DNA of 37,993 nt. It comes from M3007 sp046160345. GTDB lineage: Bacteria > Bacteroidota > Bacteroidia > Chitinophagales > Saprospiraceae. The position numbers and the translations under genes were made by a program. Location of the stretch: NCBI GenBank assembly GCA_046160345.1, contig JBJXGO010000140.1, positions 1 through 37,993 on the forward strand, read 5' to 3'. How positions within the stretch are numbered: the first letter of the stretch is position 1; each line of letters opens with the position of its first letter. Under the pieces are notes generated by a model. It did no database searches, was not told the DNA's origin, and worked only from the letters and a program-made list of their open reading frames with translations. Below, piece after piece: positions 15,659 through 22,291 of the stretch.

Positions 15659-16087
15659 TTATCCTTTCTTTGAGTCAAGCAGCAAATAGCCTGATGGTTT
15701 ACCTGTAGGCTGCACCACTTCTTCGTTTTTCTCTTTGATCTGCTCTCGAGCAGCGCCCCATTGGCCTCCTTCCTGGAAAAATGCGATAATGGCCCAAATA
15801 AGTAGCGTGGTAGGCATGAGTACGCTCAGCACCAACCCACGGACCTCGCTTGCCATGTGCATAAAGAAAAATATTATGAAATACGCTTTGTACATGCTTG
15901 CGCCGATCATCGCAAGCATATAGATTGCCTGGCCGAAACCGCCATCCTTGCCAAATGTAATGCTGGGAACAATATGCCCTTTGGCAAAAAGCGCAAACAA
16001 AACCTCGACGATAGTGATAACGCCAAGCAATTTCAAGCCGTAGAAAACTAGCTTTTTCTGATCTTCGTATGAGTGATGAGCAGCCAT
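15659..16087 (-). CDS. Cytochrome c oxidase subunit IV-like protein
   Basis: This 142-residue protein has three membrane segments (about 16-36, 52-77 and 84-103) and belongs to the prokaryotic cytochrome oxidase subunit IV family (COX4_pro type). Recognisable points are the short N-terminal charged stretch with two His, and YKAYFIIFFFMHMASE in the second membrane helix. It is an accessory subunit of the caa3/aa3 oxidase with no catalytic residues. I set the start at 16087 (MAAHHSYED); a longer frame to 16189 would only translate the palindromic repeat upstream. Confidence 0.85.
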   Translation of the reverse strand: MAAHHSYEDQKKLVFYGLKLLGVITIVEVLFALFAKGHIVPSITFGKDGGFGQAIYMLAMIGASMYKAYFIIFFFMHMASEVRGLVLSVLMPTTLLIWAIIAFFQEGGQWGAAREQIKEKNEEVVQPTGKPSGYLLLDSKKG

Positions 16088-16109
16088 TTTTTCTTTTTGT
16101 TTATTTTTT

Positions 16110-16137
16110 ACCCGCCAAAGCCAAGGCGAAGGCGGGG
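16110..16137. repeat. CCCGCC-type palindromic repeat, copy 2
   Basis: ACCCGCCAAAGCC followed by AAGGCGAAGGCGGGG gives an imperfect palindrome with CCCGCC at one end and GGCGGG at the other. It lies 22 bp upstream of the subunit IV start, between it and the coxC stop, and matches the copy at 13295-13322. Confidence 0.7.
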
Positions 16138-16203
16138 TTGAATATTGAATCGGGATTGGCGGATAGTTTCGAAAATACCATTCACCCAATCCTCAAAAAA
16201 CTA

Positions 16204-17088
16204 CTAAAGGAGGTAAAAAACCAAGAAAACAAAGACCCAAACAAGGTCTACAAAGTGCCAATAGAGCCCAATTTTTTCTACCATTTCATAACCGTTCCGC
16301 CTGGCAGCATAGAGTCCGCTCATGGCATTCACCATGATAATTGCCAAAAAGACAACCCCTGAAAACACGTGGAATCCGTGGAAACCGGTGATAAAGAAAA
16401 ATAATGCTCCAAATGCCTTAGGGCCTTGCTCAATTTCATGGGTCTGCCCGGCGTATGCACCCGAGGTGTAGCGAATGTGTTTTTTCTCTAATTCAATTTG
16501 GCCATTGTGCTCATGGCCGTGAAGCAAATAAGATTGGTCCTTTTTTACCGATACAGGAGCACCGTTTTCAGTGATTTCCTTAGCATCGGGGCCCACCAAC
16601 ACACCATCTGCAATATACCTGCCAAAAGGATTGCGCGTTACAGACACATTCTCATATTTGATCAGAACAGTCCATTCGTAAGCTTGACTGCCCAAGAAAG
16701 TGGCCCCGCCGAGAATTGTCATGAACATCCAAAATACAACCCCCCGTTTGTTTTCACGGTGTCCTTCCTGTACCGCACGGACCATGGTGACGGAACTAAA
16801 AATAAGCACGAATGTCATAAAAGTCACAAAGACCAGTGGCCAGTGTGCCTTCACAAAAGGAAAGGAAGCAAACACAAAATCAGGCTCTGGCCAAGTCGGC
16901 ATACTAAAGCGGATGGTACCGTAAGCGATCAAAAAGCCCGCAAACGTAAATGCGTCAGACACAAGGAAATACCACATCATCAGTTTGCCATAGCTCGCTT
17001 TCATTGGGGGCTTCCCGCCTTCCCAAAGCTTGTCGTCTGCGCCATGCTCGTGCGTCTCGTGTGCGTGTGAAACAGATGTTTCTGCCAT
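16204..17088 (-). CDS. coxC: Cytochrome c oxidase subunit III (long form)
   Basis: This 294-residue membrane protein is a heme-copper oxidase subunit III. The family features are WYFLVSDAFTFAGFL near 39-53 and, at the end, FFFITGFHGFHVFSGV near 230-245 and LYWHFVDLVWVFVFLVFYLL near 275-294. Subunit III stabilises the oxidase and the proton pathway and holds no metal. The N terminus is His-rich (HAHETHEHG). A hydrophilic loop of about 75 residues (144-222) between the fourth and fifth membrane segments is longer than in typical members and has many charged residues. It lies after a shorter paralogue of the same family, a pairing seen in other bacterial oxidase clusters. Confidence 0.93.
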   Translation of the reverse strand: MAETSVSHAHETHEHGADDKLWEGGKPPMKASYGKLMMWYFLVSDAFTFAGFLIAYGTIRFSMPTWPEPDFVFASFPFVKAHWPLVFVTFMTFVLIFSSVTMVRAVQEGHRENKRGVVFWMFMTILGGATFLGSQAYEWTVLIKYENVSVTRNPFGRYIADGVLVGPDAKEITENGAPVSVKKDQSYLLHGHEHNGQIELEKKHIRYTSGAYAGQTHEIEQGPKAFGALFFFITGFHGFHVFSGVVFLAIIMVNAMSGLYAARRNGYEMVEKIGLYWHFVDLVWVFVFLVFYLL

Positions 17089-17117
17089 GATTGTCAGTCA
17101 GATTGATAATTAATTAT

Positions 17118-17139
17118 AAGCTTGACGAGGGTTGATAAA
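17118..17139. repeat. 22-nt inverted repeat, left arm
   Basis: This 22-nt sequence starts AAGCTTGACGAGGG and ends TTGATAAA. Its reverse complement recurs at 18803-18824 with one mismatch. The two arms enclose the short coxC paralogue and cyoE. Confidence 0.6.
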
Positions 17140-17172
17140 CGAGGTAAGTTTTATCAACCTTCATAAACATCA

Positions 17173-17748
17173 CTAAGATTGAAGCATAAAGAACACCATG
17201 AGATACACCCATAATATGTCCACAAAATGCCAGTATTGTACCACCAGTTCAAACCTTTGTTTGCGCCGCAAGGTTGGTTTGTAGGGTAAGACATAAGCAT
17301 GAGTCAATGCCACTGTCAAGGCCACTATCCCACCCAAAACGTGGGCCGCATGCCAACCCGAAATAACAAAAATAAATGAACTCGAGGGGTTCACCGTAAA
17401 GGTCGCACCCATTGCCGTCAACGCTTCCCAACCTTTATATTGTAACACCACAAATGCCAATCCCAAAATAAATGTCGCGATCAGCATCCCTTTGTACCGT
17501 TGTTCTTTTCCCTGTTTAAACCCCGTGTAGGCCAAATGAATTGTCAAACTGCTGAGCAATATCACCACAGTATTCAGCATAAAAATATCGGGCAATTTGA
17601 ACTCTAACCAGTTGCCCGCCGCCCGCCGAACCACATAAGCACTCGTAAAAGCCGCAAACATCATAATGAATGAACCAATGGCAATCCACAGCGCCAGTTT
17701 TTGTGGATGGATCTTGCTTTGGTTATATCCTTGCCTCAGTGCAGTCAT
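17173..17748 (-). CDS. Cytochrome c oxidase subunit III (short form)
   Basis: This 191-residue protein is a second subunit III-type protein with five membrane segments (about 18-39, 56-73, 89-102, 124-148 and 171-188). It keeps the C-terminal signatures GWHAAHVLGGIVAL near 131-144 and QYWHFVDILWVYLMVFF near 171-187. It lacks the large loop of the long coxC. The start is the ATG at 17748, and on the minus strand the palindromic repeats begin 9 nt upstream of it, so they fall in the ribosome-binding region. Both forms may be present in one oxidase or may be used under different conditions. Confidence 0.92.
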   Translation of the reverse strand: MTALRQGYNQSKIHPQKLALWIAIGSFIMMFAAFTSAYVVRRAAGNWLEFKLPDIFMLNTVVILLSSLTIHLAYTGFKQGKEQRYKGMLIATFILGLAFVVLQYKGWEALTAMGATFTVNPSSSFIFVISGWHAAHVLGGIVALTVALTHAYVLPYKPTLRRKQRFELVVQYWHFVDILWVYLMVFFMLQS

Positions 17749-17756
17749 ATTGTAGG

Positions 17757-17842
17757 GCGAAATTTATTTCGCAATTTACGATGATACAACGCGAAATTTA
17801 TTTCGCAATTTACAGAAAACACAACGCGAAATGAATTTCGCG
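17757..17842. repeat. Three tandem palindromes GCGAAAT-NN-ATTTCGC
   Basis: Copies lie at 17757-17772, 17791-17806 and 17825-17842. The first two have 7-bp stems around TT; the third is CGCGAAAT-GA-ATTTCGCG with an 8-bp stem. The start-to-start spacing is 34 and 35 nt, and the spacers share AATTTAC and ACAAC. The block fills nearly the whole gap between cyoE and the short coxC gene: copy 3 ends at the base before the cyoE stop codon and copy 1 ends 9 nt from the coxC-type start. Confidence 0.9.
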
Positions 17843-18745
17843 CTACCAAATTTTATCAAGCAACAAAACTATCAGCGACAACGGCAAGTGCACAAACGAA
17901 ACAAACATCTGCTTCCGCGCTGCCATCTTATCACAAGTCCTGAATAACTTCCAACAATGCCAAGCCCAATAAATATTGAGCAAAACCAACACCCCAGTGG
18001 CCCCGCTTCCCACATAACCGAGAATAAAACTCAAAACTGCGCTTCCTATCAACAAAAGGCAAAAAATAAAAGAAAGCAACCCGGTCGTTTCATCTTTTTC
18101 ACCATTTCCGGAAGGCAGCAGGTAAAAACCTGCTTTTCTATAGTCTTCATCTGCCACCCAGGCAACCGCCCAAAAATGTGGGAATTGCCATAAAAATTGC
18201 AATCCAAATAGCATCCAGCCAGTAGGCGAAATAAATCCTTCATAAGCCACACATCCGATAATAAGGGGCAATGCTCCTGGTACTGCGCCCACCACTACTG
18301 CCAATGGCGTGGAGCGCTTCATTGGTGTATAAACAAAGGCGTAGCTGATAAGCGATAATGTACCGAGAAAACCCGTCAAAGGGTTAAAAACCGATAACAT
18401 TGATATACCTATCAGCGCCATCAATCCAGCCAACAAAACCGCCGAGCTGACACTCATTCTACCCGTCACTACAGGTCGGTTGGCCGTGCGGGGCATCAAC
18501 CGGTCGTAGTCGCGTTCCAGCACTTGATTCAAGGCATTGGCGGCGCCAGTAACGAAAAAACCACCTAAAGCAAGCAGAAACAAGGAACTCCAATGCACCG
18601 CACCATTACAAACAATGGCGTATGACATAACCGCAGAAAAAAGAACTAAAAGCGTCAACTTAAACTTGACCAGTAGCCCAAAATCTGTGACCGCTTGCCT
18701 AAAGCCCTCAAAAATCAAAACCTGTTTTGCTTCGTCGCGCTGCAT
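17843..18745 (-). CDS. cyoE: Protoheme IX farnesyltransferase
   Basis: This 300-residue membrane enzyme (CyoE/CtaB, UbiA superfamily) adds a farnesyl group to heme b to give heme o, the precursor of heme a needed by the oxidase encoded next to it. The polyprenyl-diphosphate motif is clear near 73-90 (NQVLERDYDRLMPRTANRP), and the second Asp-rich loop lies near 208-220 (VADEDYRKAGFYLLP). About eight to nine membrane segments are predicted. It follows coxA by 90 bp in the same orientation. The next enzyme of the pathway, heme A synthase, is not in the window. Confidence 0.96.
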   Translation of the reverse strand: MQRDEAKQVLIFEGFRQAVTDFGLLVKFKLTLLVLFSAVMSYAIVCNGAVHWSSLFLLALGGFFVTGAANALNQVLERDYDRLMPRTANRPVVTGRMSVSSAVLLAGLMALIGISMLSVFNPLTGFLGTLSLISYAFVYTPMKRSTPLAVVVGAVPGALPLIIGCVAYEGFISPTGWMLFGLQFLWQFPHFWAVAWVADEDYRKAGFYLLPSGNGEKDETTGLLSFIFCLLLIGSAVLSFILGYVGSGATGVLVLLNIYWAWHCWKLFRTCDKMAARKQMFVSFVHLPLSLIVLLLDKIW

Positions 18746-18802
18746 TATATTTGTTGTTTATAGCGATTTATAAAGGTTTTTACCCACAATCCTCACTCAA
18801 CC

Positions 18803-18824
18803 TTTATCAACCCTCATCAAGCTT
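18803..18824. repeat. 22-nt inverted repeat, right arm
   Basis: This sequence starts TTTATCAACCCTC and ends ATCAAGCTT. It matches the reverse complement of 17118-17139 at 21 of 22 positions and lies between coxA and cyoE. Confidence 0.6.
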
Positions 18825-18835
18825 GTTGAACCCTT

Positions 18836-20698
18836 TCAATGCCCTTCACCCATGTCATGCTCACCTTCCTTCAAGGGCACATATTGCGGGATAAATTCTT
18901 CTCCACCTTTGCCATAGTCGTAAGCCCAACGTTGTACCGCTGGTATTTTGTCGGGCCAGTTCCCGTGTCCAGGCTTTATCGGCGTGGTCCATTCCAGGGT
19001 GTTAGCTCCCCATGGATTTTTCGTTGTCATTTTTTTCCCACTGAATATGGAATAAAAGAAATTGACCATAAACAAAATCTGCAGGAAGAATACTAAAATA
19101 GCCGCAACCGTAATGAATTGGTTTAAATCCTGGAAGTGGCGGAAGGCGTCAAAGGAAGCTCCCCCGTCATAATAACGGCGTGGAACACCAGCCATGCCCG
19201 TATAGTGCATTGGCCAGAAAATAGCATACGCGCCGATGATTGTGCCCCAGAAATGGATTTTTCCCAGGGTTTCGTTCATATAGCGGCCAAACATCTTTGG
19301 GAACCAATGGTAAACGCCCGCGAACATCCCAAAAAAAGCAGCGATACCCATAACAATATGGAAGTGCGCCACCACGAAATAGGTGTCGTGCAGCGGAATA
19401 TCAATGGCTGAATTCCCAAGAAAAATACCGGTGAGTCCACCTGAAATAAACATGGAAACAAAGCCTATCCCGAAAAGGCTCCCGGAAGTAAACCTGAAAT
19501 TTGACCCATAGATCGTGCCTATCCAGTTAAAAACTTTCACGGCTGAAGGCACGGCTATTATCAGCGTGAATATTACAAAGAAGTTGGAAATAAACGGATT
19601 GACCCCCGCCATAAACATGTGGTGCGCCCATACGATAAAGGCTAAAAAGCCGATCGCAAGCAGGGAGTACACCATCGCCGTGTAACCAAATATAGGTTTG
19701 CGCGAGTGCACCGAAAGCACCTCGGAAACAATACCCATGGCCGGAAGGATTATGATGTAAACCTCCGGGTGGCCCAGGAACCAGAACAAGTGCTGGTACA
19801 AGATCGGGCTGCCGCCAATACGGTCGAGTATCTGCCCGCCCACAACTATTTCACTCAAATAAAAAGATGTGCCCAAACTGCGGTCAAACATCAGCAACAA
19901 CAAACCGGAAAACAGTACCGGGAAAGAAAGCACACCGAGTATGGCCGTTACGAAAATAGCCCACATGGTAAGTGGCATCCGCCAGAGGCTCATGCCTTTT
20001 GTACGCAGGTTAAGGATGGTAGTGATATAGTTGATGCCGCCCAGGAGTGAGGATACCACGAAAAGCGACATTGATACGATCCATAAGGTCATCCCCGCTG
20101 CCGAGCCATCAGAAGCCTGCGGAAGAGCGCTAAGCGGAGGGTATGCTGTCCAGCCACCCGAAAATGGTCCTGTGCTTAAGAACAGCGATATGAGCATCAC
20201 GACACCTGCCAAAAAGAAAAACCAATACGAAAATGCATTGAGCAGGGGCGATGCCATGTCTCGAGCACCAATTTGCAACGGAATGAGCAGGTTGGCAAAT
20301 GTACCACTCAGACCAGCCGTAAGCACAAAGAATACGAGTATAGTACCGTGCATCGTAACCAATGCGTAGTAAAACTCAGGGTCAAGTTTGCCGATACCCG
20401 CTTCACTTACCTGTATCCATTTGCCCAATATAGGCCTTAGCCAGGCCAAATCAGCTTCGGGAAAGCCCAATTGAAGTCGGAAAACGATGGACATCGCTGC
20501 ACCGATAAACGCCCAGAATATCCCTGTAATAAGGAATTGGCGACCAATGATCTTATGGTCGGTGCTAAAAATATACGTCGTCAGAAAATTCGACTGGTAC
20601 TTATCCCCATGGTGATGCTCATGGAAATGGTCGTCATATCCGAGCTCCTGGGTGAGTTTGTCTTCCAGCGTTTCAGCGACAGTAGTGACTTGTGCCAT
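18836..20698 (-). CDS. coxA: Cytochrome c oxidase subunit I
   Basis: This 620-residue subunit I holds heme a, heme a3 and CuB and reduces oxygen to water while pumping protons. The ligands are readable: H117 (TMHGT) and H447 for heme a, H445 for heme a3, and H310, H359 and H360 for CuB, with Y314 as the cross-linked Tyr. E312 in GHPEVY and D147 in IGARDMA show an A1-type enzyme with a D channel. The N terminus is His-rich (DDHFHEHHH). I placed the start at the ATG at 20698; an upstream ATG at 20740 would translate the 9-nt repeats. It follows coxB by 69 bp. Confidence 0.97.
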   Translation of the reverse strand: MAQVTTVAETLEDKLTQELGYDDHFHEHHHGDKYQSNFLTTYIFSTDHKIIGRQFLITGIFWAFIGAAMSIVFRLQLGFPEADLAWLRPILGKWIQVSEAGIGKLDPEFYYALVTMHGTILVFFVLTAGLSGTFANLLIPLQIGARDMASPLLNAFSYWFFFLAGVVMLISLFLSTGPFSGGWTAYPPLSALPQASDGSAAGMTLWIVSMSLFVVSSLLGGINYITTILNLRTKGMSLWRMPLTMWAIFVTAILGVLSFPVLFSGLLLLMFDRSLGTSFYLSEIVVGGQILDRIGGSPILYQHLFWFLGHPEVYIIILPAMGIVSEVLSVHSRKPIFGYTAMVYSLLAIGFLAFIVWAHHMFMAGVNPFISNFFVIFTLIIAVPSAVKVFNWIGTIYGSNFRFTSGSLFGIGFVSMFISGGLTGIFLGNSAIDIPLHDTYFVVAHFHIVMGIAAFFGMFAGVYHWFPKMFGRYMNETLGKIHFWGTIIGAYAIFWPMHYTGMAGVPRRYYDGGASFDAFRHFQDLNQFITVAAILVFFLQILFMVNFFYSIFSGKKMTTKNPWGANTLEWTTPIKPGHGNWPDKIPAVQRWAYDYGKGGEEFIPQYVPLKEGEHDMGEGH

Positions 20699-20712
20699 AT
20701 CTTTCTTTATTA

Positions 20713-20755
20713 ATGTGGTCAATGTGAGTAATGTGGTCAATGTGGGTAATGTCCC
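20713..20755. repeat. 9-nt tandem repeats before coxA
   Basis: The block reads AATGTGGTC, AATGTGAGT, AATGTGGTC, AATGTGGGT and a partial AATGT, so it is a 9-nt unit arranged as two 18-nt pairs. It lies in the 69-bp gap between coxB and coxA. The same unit appears before actB at 32469-32535. Confidence 0.85.
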
Positions 20756-20767
20756 ACAATAAGCACA

Positions 20768-22264
20768 TTAGTTCAAAATGGTAAATTCGGTTCTTCGGTT
20801 CTTCGCACGATTTTCAGGCGTATCATTCGGGGCAAGTGGTTTTGCATCACCGTACCCACGCGGGCTTAAACGAGCTGCTGAAATCCCCCTATCGGTCAGG
20901 TATTTAGCCACAGAAGCAGCACTAGAAGCGGAAAGCGCCAAATTGGCCGCCGGCTCCCCAACATTATCGGTGTGACCTGCTACTTCAATATTAATTGCCG
21001 GGTAGTTAGTAAGCCCATTCACCAGGTTATCCAATTCGTATTTGCTGTTGGTGGTAAGTGTCGCCGAGCCTGTTTCAAAAGAAATGTGATTCAGGGTCAG
21101 GGTTTTATCTGTCGCAACACTCGACTCAACTGCCTTTTTCAAGTTGTCTCCAAACTCCTTGGCACGCTCGCGCACTTCTATGTCGAGCACCTTGTCTTTA
21201 TTGGGGTCTTCTTCTTTCCCGCGAATTTCTGACAAGTAGAATGGCTTTTGTTGCTTTAGCCAAGCGTCGTATTCCTCTTGGGATACAATTTTCAATACCC
21301 GGCGCATGGAATAGTGGCCTTTGCCACAAAGCTCAGCGCAAGCCAATTCATAGTCAAATTTTTCCCAGCGTTTTGGGCCGGTAGGTTCTGCTGGGTCAAA
21401 GGGTTGGTTGTACTCTGGATATTTCCGCAGCTCGTTGCGATAATCGGCTGTAGTTTTGGTGGGCGTAAAAACGAAATACGTGGGCAGCCCTGGAACTGCA
21501 TCCATTTTAACCCTAAACTGTGGAAGGTCAAAGTTGTGCAATACGTCCTTCGCAAGAATACGTACCCGAATTTTCTTGCCAACCGGAAAGTAAAATTCTT
21601 GTCCGGGAATAAGATCATCCCAGGTTTTAGGGTCGGTAAAATCCATGCCAAGTGTATTGGCGCCGGTTGTCTTTTTATAATCACGTGTGCCGATTTTACC
21701 ATCGGCTCCAGGGTAGCGAATCGTCCAGCCAAATTGTTGAGCAGTGGCCTCAATTTCCATATAGTCTTCGCCCTCTTTCACATCGGCCATAACGGTGTTC
21801 CAGGCATTGAGTCCTCGCACTACCAAAATGGTCATCACAACAGCGGGAATAGCTGTCCACCAAATTTCGAGGCGGTTGTCGTGCGGGATAAATTGGGCTT
21901 TTCTGCCTTCCTGATACCGGTATTTATAAGAAAACCAGAACAGTGCGATGTGGGTCAGCACAAACACAATGCCCGTGAGCAACAGGGTGATGTCGAATAA
22001 ATCATCCAAAAGAATGCCGTGTTCAGAGGCTGATTCATGCGGGCCGTAACCCAGCATCACATTTTTGTAATCCCAGGCTGACCAAACCACGCCAACAAGG
22101 AACACCACCATAAAGCCCAGTGAGAACCATCCGTTCCACTTGCTATTGTCGCGCAAAACCTGCTGTTCGCCTTTGATAGCGTTGGTGAGTTCATAAACTT
22201 TCCCGATTTGCACCACAACAACGGTGATCAGGATGACGCAAAATAGTACGATTATCGAAGTCAT
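20768..22264 (-). CDS. coxB: Cytochrome c oxidase subunit II fused to an OmpA domain
   Basis: This 498-residue protein joins a subunit II to an OmpA-like domain. About four hydrophobic segments (1-20, 47-63, 92-112 and 135-150) precede the CuA cupredoxin. The CuA ligands are H243 (DVLHNFDLP), C309, E311, C313, H317 and M320, so the site is complete. A linker (about 330-385) leads to an OmpA-type domain (about 388-498: LNHISFETGSA, GHTDNVG, RGYGDAKP, RAKNRRTEF). The CuA side faces the periplasm, so the OmpA domain could hold the oxidase to peptidoglycan. However, the Arg that follows the Asp of HTD by 15 residues in peptidoglycan-binding OmpA proteins is S448 here, so binding is doubtful. It follows actF by 27 bp. 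Confidence 0.96.
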   Translation of the reverse strand: MTSIIVLFCVILITVVVVQIGKVYELTNAIKGEQQVLRDNSKWNGWFSLGFMVVFLVGVVWSAWDYKNVMLGYGPHESASEHGILLDDLFDITLLLTGIVFVLTHIALFWFSYKYRYQEGRKAQFIPHDNRLEIWWTAIPAVVMTILVVRGLNAWNTVMADVKEGEDYMEIEATAQQFGWTIRYPGADGKIGTRDYKKTTGANTLGMDFTDPKTWDDLIPGQEFYFPVGKKIRVRILAKDVLHNFDLPQFRVKMDAVPGLPTYFVFTPTKTTADYRNELRKYPEYNQPFDPAEPTGPKRWEKFDYELACAELCGKGHYSMRRVLKIVSQEEYDAWLKQQKPFYLSEIRGKEEDPNKDKVLDIEVRERAKEFGDNLKKAVESSVATDKTLTLNHISFETGSATLTTNSKYELDNLVNGLTNYPAINIEVAGHTDNVGEPAANLALSASSAASVAKYLTDRGISAARLSPRGYGDAKPLAPNDTPENRAKNRRTEFTILN

Positions 22265-22291
22265 TGCTATTTTCTTTTACGATAAAGTTGA

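Noticed and set aside
16088..16189. N-terminal extension of the subunit IV gene
   Set aside because: It would translate the palindromic repeat at 16110-16137 and has no similarity to the family.
17757..17842. Regularly spaced palindromes that resemble a small CRISPR array
   Set aside because: The non-repeated part between units is only about 6-7 nt, there are only three units, and there are no cas genes; a tandem palindromic repeat explains it better.
21278..22000. Plus-strand open frame opposite coxB
   Set aside because: It is antisense to the conserved CuA and membrane part of coxB and shows no protein features of its own.
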